45,632 bases of DNA from QHXQ01 sp038322995 (GCA_038322995.1 JBBQGM010000039.1:1-45632); one strand, 5' to 3'; shown: positions 1-8,619, counted from the stretch's first letter. Numbers and translations are program-made. The notes: a model not told the origin generated them from the sequence alone.

Positions 1-242
1 TGGCCGATCTGCTGGCCGGCCGCCAACCGGGTTTGCGCGCCCGCGAACAACTCGGCCGCGACATCCGCGGCGGGCGTTTCGATAAAGCTGTCCGCTTGTT
101 CGTGCGCCGCGACGAGCGATTCAACTTCCGCCCGCAACGCCTCGTCGCCGGCGCAAGCTCGCGCGAGAAAAGCGTCGCGCTGGCCGCCCTTGTATTCCAG
201 TGCGGAGTGGAACAATTGATTGATCTGTTGCCAGCGATCCAT
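1..242 (-). CDS. Serine/threonine protein kinase, N-terminal fragment (runs off window)
   Basis: Read on the minus strand from an ATG at 242, the frame stays open to the window edge and gives 80 residues beginning MDRWQQINQLFHSALEY. It continues with an acidic/alanine-rich stretch (CAGDEALRAEVESLVAAHEQ, then SFIETPAAD). This is the characteristic leader of acidobacterial Ser/Thr kinases that sit directly downstream of ECF sigma factors; the sequence ends at GQQIG, just where the kinase glycine loop would begin. The kinase domain lies outside the window, so the assignment rests on the leader and on position: it starts 49 nt after the sigma factor stop on the same strand. The pair probably forms one signalling unit (inference). 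Only the N-terminus is visible, so any C-terminal sensor is unknown. Confidence 0.75.
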   Translation of the reverse strand, partial: MDRWQQINQLFHSALEYKGGQRDAFLARACAGDEALRAEVESLVAAHEQADSFIETPAADVAAELFAGAQTRLAAGQQIG

Positions 243-250
243 AAATCAGA

Positions 251-309
251 GACCAGTGCCGAGTGCCGAGCCAAGGCAAATTTTTAACTTGTCACTCAGC
301 ACTCGTGAC
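251..309. repeat. Short-word inverted repeat between kinase and sigma factor
   Basis: One arm repeats the word GTGCCGA (251-270) and the other carries related complementary words, ACTTGTCACTCAGCACTCG (287-305). Together they can fold as an imperfect hairpin across the kinase/sigma spacer and the last codons of the sigma gene. Similar word-built hairpins lie in at least four other spacers of this window. Confidence 0.5.
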
Positions 310-876
310 GGCTCTTTTGAGCCATGCCTTGGCGAGTGTCCATTCGCGCATGATCGTGCCGGGCGACACGGCGAGCACTTCGGCGGTCTCTTCAATGCTC
401 AGTCCGCCGAAGAACCGCAGTTCGACGATCTGACTCTTGCGCGGGTCGATCTCCGCCAGACTTTTCAGCGCCTCATCGAGCGCAACCACATCGGCGGCGC
501 GCTCCGCCGAGACGATCAGCGCTTCATCCAGCGGTACTCGGCGCGCGTCGCCCCCGCGTTTGGCGTAGCCTCGCTTGCGCGCGTAGTCAACCAAGATTCG
601 TCGCATTAATCGTGCAGCGATGACGAAGAAGTGTGCGCGGTTCTGCCAGTGAATGTTCTTTTGATCCACGAGCCGGAGGTAAGCTTCGTTGACCAGCCCC
701 GATGTTTGCAACGTGTGGCCGGGACGTTCCCGGCTCATGCACTGATGCGCCAGCCGGTGCAGTTCCTCATAGACCAACGGCATCAACTGATCGAGTGCCA
801 CCGTGTCCCCCTCGCCCCACGCGACGAGCAATCGGGTCACATCTGGTGGCGCAGGTGTTATAGCAGGTCGCTCCAT
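292..876 (-). CDS. ECF-type RNA polymerase sigma factor (TIGR02999-like)
   Basis: A 194-residue sigma-70-family factor of the ECF group common in Acidobacteria and Planctomycetes. Region 2 is visible as DQLMPLVYEELHRLAHQ, then GHTLQTSGLVNEAYLRLVDQ and ARLMRRILVDYARKRGYAKR. Region 4 is ELRFFGGLSIEETAEVL followed by the helix-turn-helix VSPGTIMREWTLAKAWL. It would redirect RNA polymerase to a dedicated promoter set. I chose the ATG at 876; a GTG at 891 adds five residues and neither has a clear ribosome binding site. The downstream kinase on the same strand is the usual partner for this family. No anti-sigma factor is visible. Its target promoters cannot be read from this window. Confidence 0.92.
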   Translation of the reverse strand: MERPAITPAPPDVTRLLVAWGEGDTVALDQLMPLVYEELHRLAHQCMSRERPGHTLQTSGLVNEAYLRLVDQKNIHWQNRAHFFVIAARLMRRILVDYARKRGYAKRGGDARRVPLDEALIVSAERAADVVALDEALKSLAEIDPRKSQIVELRFFGGLSIEETAEVLAVSPGTIMREWTLAKAWLKRAVTSAE

Positions 877-1256
877 TCGTGCGAGATGCACCGCAAGTAG
901 CTCGGATTATACGCCCGTTAGCAACCTCCCGCTTCATTAAATTCGTCTCCGACAAAAAAACTGCGCCATCGGATTAGAGGTTTCGGATGCCGTTCTCGCT
1001 TATACAAGTGAGGACGGCGTTTTGCCGCTACTGCACAACAGGAGAGGCGGGTACGAGACGGCCAGGATAGATCGCGCGTTATCTATCCGATCTGCGCCTC
1101 ACAACGACAGTCTGTTCGCTGCTTGTCGCCGCTTTGGGGTTGGAGTCAATCGCGCTGGCAAGTCCGCCGGAGCAGCGCACGAGCGCGAAAAAGAATTCCG
1201 CATACTCGCAACTTGACTGTCAAACAAAATTTCCAAATATGAAGGAGACCAAACAA
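877..1256. other. Divergent intergenic region with a strong stem-loop
   Basis: About 380 bp separate the sigma factor from the divergent haloperoxidase-like gene, and I see no convincing gene here. The main feature is a plus-strand stem-loop at 989-1018: arms GCCGTTCTCGCTT and AAGTGAGGACGGC give 13 pairs (two G-U) around a 4-nt loop, followed by GTTTT. The rest should hold the promoters of both genes, but I cannot place a convincing -35/-10 pair. Confidence 0.5.
989..1023 (+). terminator. Terminator-like stem-loop in the leader of the haloperoxidase-like gene
   Basis: A 13-bp stem (989-1001 with 1006-1018, two wobble pairs), an ATAC loop and a short GTTTT tail. No plus-strand gene precedes it in the window, so it is either an attenuator in the leader of the gene at 1257 or a structural element that shields that gene from upstream transcription. 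Its U-tract is short, so termination strength is doubtful. Confidence 0.35.
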
Positions 1257-2552
1257 ATGAGCCGCAAACAACTTCTGCCTTATCTTTTGACCAGCACCAT
1301 TCTGCTGTGCGCCCTGGTGAATGTGCAGGCGCAGAAAAAAGAGGCGCTGACTTTAATTTCGCCCGGCGAAAATGTGATTTTGCAGTGGAATCGGGTGTTA
1401 CAGGAAACCCTTCGCACCGCGGGCCAGCAGCCGCCGACGATTCTGCCCGTGCGCAGTTTTGCGATGCTGCACGCGGCCATGTTCGACGCCGTCAATTCGA
1501 TTGACGGCAGCTATACGCCTTATTTGACGGACGTGCCAGCAATGCCCAACGCCTCGCTCGAAGCCGCCGCTGCGCAAGCCGCGCACGATGTGCTGGCGAA
1601 TTTGTATCCGACTCGACTGGCGATTTTCGATGCTGAATTAGCCAATTCGCTGGCCGGGATTCCGCCGGATCAAGTGCGGCGAGGCCTCAAAGTCGGCGAA
1701 GTTGTCGGCTCGCGACTGTTGGCGGCTCGGGCCAACGACGGATGGAGCGTCACGCCGCCGTCTTACGTTTTGCCGCTGACTCCCGGCAACTGGCAACCCA
1801 CTCCGCCCGCCTTTCCTGCTGCCGCCTTTACACATTTTTCGGCGGTCTTGCCGTTTGCGATTGGCTCGAGCGCTCGCTTCACGCCGAATCCGCCGCCGAC
1901 TTTGACGAGTGCGGAATACGCTGCCGATTTCAACGAAGTAAAAGAGATCGGTTTGGCCACCAGCGCGACGCGCACCGCCGACCAGACAAAAGTGGCGCAG
2001 CTTTGGGCCAACGTCAATACTCCGACGATAGCGATTTTCGTCTGGAATAACGTCGCCCGCACCGTTGCCATCGCGCGCAATAACACAACCGTCGAAAACG
2101 CGCGGCTGTTCGCCCTGATAAATATCGCGCATCACGATGCGCTGGAAACAACCTTTACCAGCAAATTTGTCTACGGTTTGTGGCGACCCGTGACGGCGAT
2201 TCGCCGCGCCGACGAAGACGGCAATCCGAACACGACGCAGGATGCGGCTTGGTCATCGCTGATTACCACTCCGCCGTATCCGACCTACGCGGGCAACAAC
2301 GCGGCAATCGGCACTTCGCAGTCAACACTTCTCGCCTTGTTCTTCGGCCGCGACGATATTCCGTTTCAACATACGTGGGACGGCGCAGGCGGCGCGACGC
2401 GCTCGTATGTGGGCTTTACAGCGATGGCGGATGAAGAAGCCAACAGCCGCATCTACGGCGGGATTCATTTCAGATTTGACAACGTTGCCGGCCAATCCGC
2501 CGGCCGCAATGTCGCCAATTATGTGTTTCTGAATTTGATGAGACCGCGCTGA
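1257..2552 (+). CDS. Secreted vanadium-haloperoxidase-fold / PAP2-like protein
   Basis: A 431-residue protein with a clear Sec signal peptide (hydrophobic LLPYLLTSTILLCALVNVQA, cut after AQA). The start at 1257 is chosen because AAGGAG at 1242-1247 sits about 9 nt upstream. The body is all-helical like the vanadium haloperoxidase / type-2 phosphatidic acid phosphatase family: K-x6-R in KFVYGLWRPVTAIR matches the first vanadate/phosphate-binding motif, and R-x5-H in SRIYGGIHFRF matches the third. The middle motif, normally SGH, reads AGNN in PYPTYAGNNAA, so the acid-base histidine is missing. Family membership is well supported; halide oxidation is doubtful and phosphatase or another role is open. 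It acts outside the cytoplasm. Confidence 0.82.
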   Translation: MSRKQLLPYLLTSTILLCALVNVQAQKKEALTLISPGENVILQWNRVLQETLRTAGQQPPTILPVRSFAMLHAAMFDAVNSIDGSYTPYLTDVPAMPNASLEAAAAQAAHDVLANLYPTRLAIFDAELANSLAGIPPDQVRRGLKVGEVVGSRLLAARANDGWSVTPPSYVLPLTPGNWQPTPPAFPAAAFTHFSAVLPFAIGSSARFTPNPPPTLTSAEYAADFNEVKEIGLATSATRTADQTKVAQLWANVNTPTIAIFVWNNVARTVAIARNNTTVENARLFALINIAHHDALETTFTSKFVYGLWRPVTAIRRADEDGNPNTTQDAAWSSLITTPPYPTYAGNNAAIGTSQSTLLALFFGRDDIPFQHTWDGAGGATRSYVGFTAMADEEANSRIYGGIHFRFDNVAGQSAGRNVANYVFLNLMRPR

Positions 2553-2592
2553 GACCGTTAGGCAAATGGATGTTGGGAGGAAAGGAGAAAAC

Positions 2593-2661
2593 ATGAGAAG
2601 CAAGCCTGACGTGAAGGCCGGCAAACGCTCTGCGAACCACAAACAGACGTTCGCCCGGTAG
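2593..2661 (+). CDS. Possible 22-codon leader ORF
   Basis: An ATG at 2593 preceded by a strong purine-rich Shine-Dalgarno stretch (GGGAGGAAAGGAG, 2575-2587) opens a 22-codon frame beginning MRSKPDVKAGKRSAN and ending TAG. It lies between the haloperoxidase-like gene and the PD40 gene. It may be a leader peptide, the broken start of a lost gene, or chance. Nothing in the peptide suggests a function. Confidence 0.25.
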   Translation: MRSKPDVKAGKRSANHKQTFAR

Positions 2662-2900
2662 GGCAGGCGTTTGTTGACATGGATAAAAGGGATTGCGAAA
2701 CATCGGCTGTGAGAGCAACTGCCCGCGCGGGAGGCGGCACTCCTCACTCTGCGGGGACGAGATGGATCACGCGCCCGTCTCGTCCTCAAGCGCATGCACC
2801 GGCGGACTCTCGCCAGACGCCGTTAGAGTTTTTGACTCGGTTCTCGCGTGTAGAGGTGAGGCAGCAAAATGCTTGTCCACACACAACGCAGGAGACTCAC
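2662..2900. other. Spacer upstream of the PD40 gene
   Basis: About 240 bp. The plus frame is open through here from 2679, but the residues are low in hydrophobics and precede a perfect signal peptide, so I read it as untranslated. A TTGACA hexamer occurs at 2674-2679 without a matching -10. Nothing else is recognised. Confidence 0.4.
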
Positions 2901-4658
2901 ATGAGACAGACAAGAAATATCGCTCGGCATCTATTTGTTTTGGCACTTACGTTGGTTGGCTTGATGAGTTGGAGCACTCTGCCGCCTCGTCTTTCGGGAC
3001 GGGCAGCACAGGCAGCAACCCGCACAGGTCTCACAACGCCGCCTGTTCAGGCGACTTCAAGAGCCGCCGCCAATGGCAGGATTGCGTTTGCCTCCAGTAT
3101 GCGCGGGTCTAATACCGGTGCTGACATCTACACGATCAACGCGGACGGCAGCGACAGGCGACGGCTCACCTTCGATCCGAAAGATGATATAGCCCCCGTC
3201 TGGTCGCCTGACGGCACGAAGATCGCATTTGTGAGGTTTAGAGTCCCGGAACCTGGCGAAATTTTTGTGATGAATGCTGACGGCAGCGACCAGCGACGGC
3301 TCACTGAGTCCGGTGGCATCAGATACTATCTCGACCCCACCTGGTCACCTGATGGAACGAAGATCGCCGTCGCCAGTTTCACCCAAGACGGCGATGGCGT
3401 GACTGTAATGAACGCGGATGGCAGCGACCAGCGAACTATTTTCCTAGGTAGAATTTCTTATCCAGCATGGTCTCCCGACAGCTTGAAATTAGCGGGCTCA
3501 AGGGACGGCGGCCTCGTGCTTTTCAGCATTGATGGCGGCAACCTGACTCAGATCACTCAACCACCCCAACCATTTGATCCCGCGACTTACTATTTCGACA
3601 CTGAGCCGGCATGGTCGCCCGATGGCTCAAAGATTGTTTTCGAAAGGTTCCTCGACTGTGACTTCGACCAATGCAACTCAACACACCTCTACGTGATCAA
3701 CCCGGATGGCAGCAACCTCACGGAGCTGGTGCGTCCTAATCTGGGCTATAGCCCGGCTTGGTCGCCTGATGGCAGGAGAATCGTTTTCGGGGGTAGTGAC
3801 TTATACGTGATAAACGCTGACGGCAGTGGACTCACGAACCTCACCAACACGAATGATCAATATGAAGGCGGTCCAGCATGGCAGCCTCTTTCATTATCCT
3901 TGGGGGGTAATCCCATTGACGACCCACAATTCTTCGTCCGCCAGCACTACCTCGACTTCCTCGCCCGTGAGCCGGAACAGAGCGGTCTCGACGCCTGGCT
4001 GCGCGTGCTGCACGACTGTCCGAGCGGCGACGCTGAATGTCTGCATCAAGCGCGTCTGACCACCTCAGCCGCGTTCTTCGGCTCGCCCGAATTTCAACTC
4101 AAAGGCTTCTTCGTCTTCCGTTTCTACAGTTTGGCCTTCGACCGTTTGCCCACGTTTGCCGAAATCAGCGCGGATATGCAGGACGTGTCGGGCAGCACGC
4201 CCGCCGAGGTCTATGCCAACAAGGCGACCTTTACCGATACCTTCGACCAACGGTATGAGTTCGGCACGCGCTTCGCTGCGTTGTCGAACGCCAACTATGT
4301 GACAGCGTTGCTGAGTCGGTACGGATTGACCGGCATCACCACGCCCGATCCAGCACAGCCGGACGGGGCGGCGAAAGTAACGCTCACGCCAGCCGACTTG
4401 GTGGCGCGCTTAGACAACAATAGCCTGAGCAGGGTGCGGGTGCTGCGTGCAATCGCCGATAGCGATGAGGTCTTCCAATTGGAGTACAACAAGGCGTTCG
4501 TGGCCATGCAGTACTACGGTTATCTGCGCCGTGCGCCGGAAGCGGGCGGCTACAACGCATGGCTCAACTATCTGAACGCGCACCCTAGCGACTCGCGCAC
4601 GATGGTGCGCGGCTTCGTGGACTCCGTCGAGTACAGAGCGCGGTTCGGGCAACCGTGA
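2901..4658 (+). CDS. Secreted PD40/TolB-like beta-propeller with DUF4214-type C-terminus
   Basis: A 585-residue exported protein. The start at 2901 follows CAGGAG and begins MRQTRNIARHLFV with a signal peptide ending near GRAAQA. Residues about 57-330 carry TolB/PD40 propeller repeats, each with a version of INADGSDRRRLT and WSPDGTKIAF. Residues about 337-585 form a different module: FFVRQHYLDFLAREPEQSG opens one DUF4214-like half and YGYLRRAPEAGGYNAWL the second. PD40 propellers usually bind proteins or glycans; DUF4214 has no settled function and often ends large exported proteins. The downstream gene has another propeller-type N-terminus but almost the same C-terminal module at DNA level. 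Function is unknown. Confidence 0.85.
   Translation: MRQTRNIARHLFVLALTLVGLMSWSTLPPRLSGRAAQAATRTGLTTPPVQATSRAAANGRIAFASSMRGSNTGADIYTINADGSDRRRLTFDPKDDIAPVWSPDGTKIAFVRFRVPEPGEIFVMNADGSDQRRLTESGGIRYYLDPTWSPDGTKIAVASFTQDGDGVTVMNADGSDQRTIFLGRISYPAWSPDSLKLAGSRDGGLVLFSIDGGNLTQITQPPQPFDPATYYFDTEPAWSPDGSKIVFERFLDCDFDQCNSTHLYVINPDGSNLTELVRPNLGYSPAWSPDGRRIVFGGSDLYVINADGSGLTNLTNTNDQYEGGPAWQPLSLSLGGNPIDDPQFFVRQHYLDFLAREPEQSGLDAWLRVLHDCPSGDAECLHQARLTTSAAFFGSPEFQLKGFFVFRFYSLAFDRLPTFAEISADMQDVSGSTPAEVYANKATFTDTFDQRYEFGTRFAALSNANYVTALLSRYGLTGITTPDPAQPDGAAKVTLTPADLVARLDNNSLSRVRVLRAIADSDEVFQLEYNKAFVAMQYYGYLRRAPEAGGYNAWLNYLNAHPSDSRTMVRGFVDSVEYRARFGQP
3911..4658 (+). repeat. Direct repeat copy 1: DUF4214-type module
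   Basis: This segment aligns without gaps to 6102-6849 at a constant offset of 2191 bp. Identity is uneven: by eye about 27 mismatches in the first 210 bp, about 12 in the next 420 bp (4124-4545), and many again in the last 110 bp. A near-identical core with diverged flanks suggests gene conversion after duplication. Confidence 0.9.
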
Positions 4659-4773
4659 CGGCATTTAGTATCTACGGCAAAGCACCAACGGATTTGCGGC
4701 TGTGCAGTTCGGCTTGGCGAACGAGAAGTCCGTGCTAACGGCTGAGCTGCCGCAACCAGCAGGAGGATTAACA

Positions 4774-6849
4774 ATGAGATATTTTCGGCGCACGACGCAA
4801 CTTCTACAACAGCATCTCTTTTTCGGACTGCTGGCAGCCGGGTTACTTTTAGTGTGGCCCGCTTTGACTCTCGCCACGCCGGGCGACCTCGACCCGACGT
4901 TCGGCATCGGCGGTAAAGTCATTACCAATTTGCCCCATAGCGATTTCCTACTATATCCCGCAAAAATGGTTATTCAGCCGGACGGGAAAATCGTTGTCCA
5001 GGGGCGTTTCGATGGCGACACCTCTGATAGTTTTTTGGCTCGCTACAACCCGGATGGCACGCTCGATAATAGCTTCGGAATAAACGGCATGGTCTTGCGT
5101 TCTTTCCAAGTGTCGTTTGAGTCTTTTTCATACGGCTTGGCGATTTTGCCCGATGGCAAAATTTTGGTAAGCGGCTTCGCTGCCTCTGCTAACGACGGAC
5201 TCGCCGTCTTTCGCTTTAACAGCGACGGTTCGCGTGACACTTCGTTCGGCGTGAACGGTGTCGCCGGCACCCGTCAGGTCGGCGGACTTTTAAATTACAG
5301 CCGGACGCTGGTGGTTCAACCCGACGGCAAAAGCATTGTTATCGGTAATCTCTATGATAGTGATGACACTACCCCGGCGGGTATGGGCATGGAGCGTTTT
5401 AATCCCGACGGCAGCCTCGATGTCAGTTTCGGGACGAACGGCACACTGGTAATTCCGTCTACGACCGTCACGCGATTTGAGGTTGATGATGCCGCCGTTT
5501 TGCCGGACGGCAAATTGTTACTGATTGGCGTGGGCTACTACCAAGACACGGGGAAAGTTTTACTGAGCAGGATAAATGCGAACGGAACGCTCGACGCTTC
5601 GTTTGGCGCGAACGGCATTTTGCTTCTGGAAAGTAATGTCGGCTTACATAAATTTGCGGTGCAGCCTGACGGTAAAATCGTTTTCCCACTTTACAGCTTC
5701 ACCGGAGACGCACCGCCGACGATTGTCCGGCTCAACCCGAACGGCACGTTCGATGCTTCATTCGGCACGAACGGAAAGGTCTTTATCTCCGACTCTGAAG
5801 GCAGTTTCGACAATTCGGTTTTGATTCAGCCGAACGGGAAAATCCTGGCGGCTGGTTACGCTTACATGGGGAATCTTTCTCGCTTTGCCATCGTTCGCTT
5901 GAACGCCGACGGTTCGCGCGACACGACGTTCGGCTCAAATGGCATTGTCACGACCTTGCTGGCTTCGGACGTTAACCAGATTAATGATCTGGCTCTACAG
6001 CCTGATGGCAAACTCGTCGCTTACGGCATAGTGAGTAATGCCCCACCCTTCAAGATTAACATTGGTTTGGCGCGTTATGTTCTTGACTCGCCGCGCCCCA
6101 ATGACATTGACGACCAACAGTTCTTCGTCCGCCAGCACTACCTCGATTTCCTCGCCCGCGAACCAGAACAGAGCGGGCTTGACGCTTGGCTGCGCGTGTT
6201 GCGCAACTGTCCGGGCGGCGACGCCGAGTGCCTGCATCAAGCGCGCCTGACCACCTCAGCCGCGTTCTTCGGCTCGGAGGAGTTCCAGTTGAAAGGTTAC
6301 TTCGTCTTCCGCTTCTACAGTTTGGCCTTCGACCGTTTGCCCACGTTTGCCGAAATCAGCGCGGATATGCAGGACGTGTCGGGCAGCACGCCCGCCGAGG
6401 TCTATGCCCACAAGGCGACCTTTACCGATACCTTCGCCCAACGGTCTGAGTTCGCCGCGCGCTTCGCTGCGTTGTCGAACGCCAACTATGTGACAGCATT
6501 GCTGAGTCGGTACGGATTGACCGGCATCACCACGCCCGATCCAGCACAGCCGGACGGGGCGGCGAAAGTAACGCTCACGCCAGCCGACTTGGTGGCGCGC
6601 TTAGACAACAATAGCCTGAGCAGGGTGCAGGTGCTGCGTGCAATCGCCGATAGCGATGAGGTCTTCCAATTGGAATTCAACCGGGCGTTCGTGGCCATGC
6701 AGTATTACGGTTATCTGCGCCGTGCGCCGGAAGCGGGCGGCTACAATGCATGGCTCACGTATCTGAACGCGCACCCCACCGACTCTCGCACGATGGTGCG
6801 TGGCTTTGTGGATTCTATCGAGTACCGGATGAGATTCGGCCAGCCCTAG
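4774..6849 (+). CDS. Secreted delta-60 repeat protein with DUF4214-type C-terminus
   Basis: A 691-residue exported protein. AGGAGG at 4761-4766 fixes the start at ATG 4774 (MRYFRRTTQ), followed by a signal peptide through LLLVWPALTLA. Residues about 33-430 hold delta-60 repeats (TIGR02608-like), with seven clear copies of the G(S/T)xDxxFGxNG core such as GTLDNSFGINGMV and GSRDTTFGSNGIV, each linked to a QPDGKI strand; these are thought to form beta-propeller-like surfaces. Residues about 443-691 repeat the DUF4214-type module of the upstream gene. The 115-bp gap between the two genes has no terminator I can see, so they may be co-transcribed. It ends 2 bp from the convergent mtgA stop. Function is unknown. 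Confidence 0.85.
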   Translation: MRYFRRTTQLLQQHLFFGLLAAGLLLVWPALTLATPGDLDPTFGIGGKVITNLPHSDFLLYPAKMVIQPDGKIVVQGRFDGDTSDSFLARYNPDGTLDNSFGINGMVLRSFQVSFESFSYGLAILPDGKILVSGFAASANDGLAVFRFNSDGSRDTSFGVNGVAGTRQVGGLLNYSRTLVVQPDGKSIVIGNLYDSDDTTPAGMGMERFNPDGSLDVSFGTNGTLVIPSTTVTRFEVDDAAVLPDGKLLLIGVGYYQDTGKVLLSRINANGTLDASFGANGILLLESNVGLHKFAVQPDGKIVFPLYSFTGDAPPTIVRLNPNGTFDASFGTNGKVFISDSEGSFDNSVLIQPNGKILAAGYAYMGNLSRFAIVRLNADGSRDTTFGSNGIVTTLLASDVNQINDLALQPDGKLVAYGIVSNAPPFKINIGLARYVLDSPRPNDIDDQQFFVRQHYLDFLAREPEQSGLDAWLRVLRNCPGGDAECLHQARLTTSAAFFGSEEFQLKGYFVFRFYSLAFDRLPTFAEISADMQDVSGSTPAEVYAHKATFTDTFAQRSEFAARFAALSNANYVTALLSRYGLTGITTPDPAQPDGAAKVTLTPADLVARLDNNSLSRVQVLRAIADSDEVFQLEFNRAFVAMQYYGYLRRAPEAGGYNAWLTYLNAHPTDSRTMVRGFVDSIEYRMRFGQP
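6102..6849 (+). repeat. Direct repeat copy 2: DUF4214-type module
   Basis: Second copy of the module at 3911-4658, collinear and gap-free. Most of the few differences in the central core change amino acids (for example Asn to His and Asp to Ala), whereas the flanks differ mainly at synonymous positions. Confidence 0.9.
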
Positions 6850-6851
6850 CG

Positions 6852-7622
6852 CTAAGGGATTTTCACATACGGCATGCCGCGTAGGATGATACGTTGGCGG
6901 CGGTTGACGCGGCGCGGGTTGACCTTCGGATTGAAGGCGGTGCGCGGGTTCGGGATCATCGCGGAGAGATAGGCGGCCTCTTGTGGTGAGAGATTCGCGG
7001 CCGACTTGTTGAAGTAGGTGCGTGCTGCCGCTTCTGCGCCGTAGATGCCGTCGCCCCATTCGATCACGTTGAGATAGAGTTCGAGAATGCGGTGCTTCGT
7101 GAGTTTCTTTTCGAGATAGTAAGTAATCGCGGCTTCGCGCGCTTTACGCAAAAAGGAGCGCTCGGTCGTGAGATAGAGATTTTTTGCCAACTGCTGCGAG
7201 ATGGTCGAAGCGCCACGCTTGAAACTCGGCATCTGCGGGATCCAACTCGATTGATCGTTGTCGCCCTCGTTCTTCGCCTCGGTCGCCGCATCGCGTTGCG
7301 CCTGCGCCCACGCCTTCTGGATCGCATCGTAGTCGAAGCCGTGATGCGTCATGAAGTTTGTGTCTTCGCCGGCCACGACGGCCCGCTGTAAGTTTGGCGA
7401 GATACGCTCTAGCGGCATCCAGATTTGGACACGCTTTGGTTGTCCGCCGCCCGCCCGCGCTTCGGCCGCGCGCTGCTCGATGACGGCCGTCGTCTCCGGA
7501 TTGCTGTCGCGTATTTTGGCCACATTAGGGAAGGTGGCCAACTCGTAGACGAGCCAGAGAACGAGCAACGCCAGCACACCGAGCGTGCCCCACTTGATCG
7601 TTTGCCAGATGAGCCTCAGCAC
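6852..7622 (-). CDS. mtgA: Monofunctional peptidoglycan glycosyltransferase
   Basis: A 256-residue GT51 enzyme that polymerises lipid II into glycan strands at the outer face of the inner membrane. One N-terminal membrane helix (GTLGVLALLVLWLVYEL, about residues 12-28) anchors it. The GT51 motifs are in order: VVAGEDTNFMTHHGFD with catalytic Glu86, KRGASTISQQLAKNLYL, RKAREAAITYYLEKKLTK, and RILELYLNVIEWGDGIYGAEAAARTYF. No transpeptidase domain follows, so it is monofunctional and near normal length, with a short charged insertion between the first two motifs. The start is a GTG at 7622. It lies 53 nt after the deacetylase on the same strand, at the end of a minus-strand run. Confidence 0.95.
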   Translation of the reverse strand: MLRLIWQTIKWGTLGVLALLVLWLVYELATFPNVAKIRDSNPETTAVIEQRAAEARAGGGQPKRVQIWMPLERISPNLQRAVVAGEDTNFMTHHGFDYDAIQKAWAQAQRDAATEAKNEGDNDQSSWIPQMPSFKRGASTISQQLAKNLYLTTERSFLRKAREAAITYYLEKKLTKHRILELYLNVIEWGDGIYGAEAAARTYFNKSAANLSPQEAAYLSAMIPNPRTAFNPKVNPRRVNRRQRIILRGMPYVKIP

Positions 7623-7675
7623 GACAATATACTTAACACAAACTGCTGGTCGCCGCCGAGCCTAAGCGCTACGTC

Positions 7676-8605
7676 TCAATTTGCCATGTTCGCCTGTGTG
7701 GCCAATTCCGACGCGAAGATTTGCCGCACCGCGCGGATCGTGTTGCAGTGAATCTCCGCCGTGTCGTTGATATCGGCCGCGTAGCCGCCGGACATGACGG
7801 TCGTCACCGGCACACCGCGCTCGCGGCAAGCATTTAGCACAAGCTCATCGCGCGTGCGAAGGCCCGCCATCGTCAGCGCCAGCCGGCCGAGCTTGTCGTG
7901 GACATACGGGTCTGCGCCGCCGAGGTAGAAGACGATGCTGGGGCAGTGCGCCAGGACTCGCGGCAGATGCGTGGCGAGGGTGTGCAGATACAGGGCATCG
8001 TCCGTGCCGTCGGGCAACTCCACATCGAGCGTCGAGCGAACTTTGAAGAGTGGGTAGTTTTTCGCGCCGTGCATCGAGAAGGTGAAAACTGCTGGGTCGT
8101 CCGCAAAGATCGTGGCCGTGCCGTTGCCTTGATGCACGTCGCAATCAATGACGGCGACGCGCGTAAGTAGTCCAGCCCGGCGCAGCACGCGGATCGCTAT
8201 CGCCACGTCGTTCAGCACGCAGAAACCTTCACCATGATCGGCAAAGGCATGATGCGTGCCGCCCGCGAGGTTCGAGCCGACGCCGTGCGCCAGCGCCCAA
8301 TGCGCCGCGCCGATTGTCCCGCCTGCCGCCAGAAATGAACGGCGCACGAGCGCCTTCGACCACGGCAGGCCAAGTCGGCGCAACTCGCGCGGCGTCAACG
8401 CGCCTGCCCGCAAGCGCGTCACGTAATCCTCCGTATGCACCAGCAGCACATCGGCCACGGGCGCAGGCTGCGGCTCGCACAGGTCTGCCGTTTGCAGCGT
8501 CCCTTCGCGCAGCAGGATGTCGCGCACCAACTCGAACTTGCGGATCGGGAAGACGTGCCCCTCGCCGATGTCCGCGTAATAACGTGGCGTATAAAAGACG
8601 CGCAT
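7676..8605 (-). CDS. Histone-deacetylase-fold (AcuC/APAH-like) Zn-dependent deacetylase
   Basis: A 309-residue member of the arginase/deacetylase fold family that includes HDACs, AcuC and acetylpolyamine amidohydrolases. Active-site elements are intact: GGTHHAF with the His118/His119 pair, zinc ligands Asp156 and His158 in VIDCDVHQGNGT, the third zinc Asp232 in YLGGADPY, and the late GGY motif in VMSGGYAAD. It is cytoplasmic with no signal peptide. Likely substrates are acetylated protein lysines, polyamines or small acetylated amines; the sequence does not decide which. It starts 14 nt after the stop of the ABC permease gene, so it is probably co-transcribed with the permease pair. That could hint at a small-molecule substrate, but this is only context. 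Confidence 0.9.
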   Translation of the reverse strand: MRVFYTPRYYADIGEGHVFPIRKFELVRDILLREGTLQTADLCEPQPAPVADVLLVHTEDYVTRLRAGALTPRELRRLGLPWSKALVRRSFLAAGGTIGAAHWALAHGVGSNLAGGTHHAFADHGEGFCVLNDVAIAIRVLRRAGLLTRVAVIDCDVHQGNGTATIFADDPAVFTFSMHGAKNYPLFKVRSTLDVELPDGTDDALYLHTLATHLPRVLAHCPSIVFYLGGADPYVHDKLGRLALTMAGLRTRDELVLNACRERGVPVTTVMSGGYAADINDTAEIHCNTIRAVRQIFASELATQANMAN

Positions 8606-8619
8606 AAAGTTATCGTTGG

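Noticed and set aside
2679..2900. 74-residue extension of the PD40 protein
   Set aside because: It would bury a good signal peptide; ATG 2901 has its own ribosome binding site.
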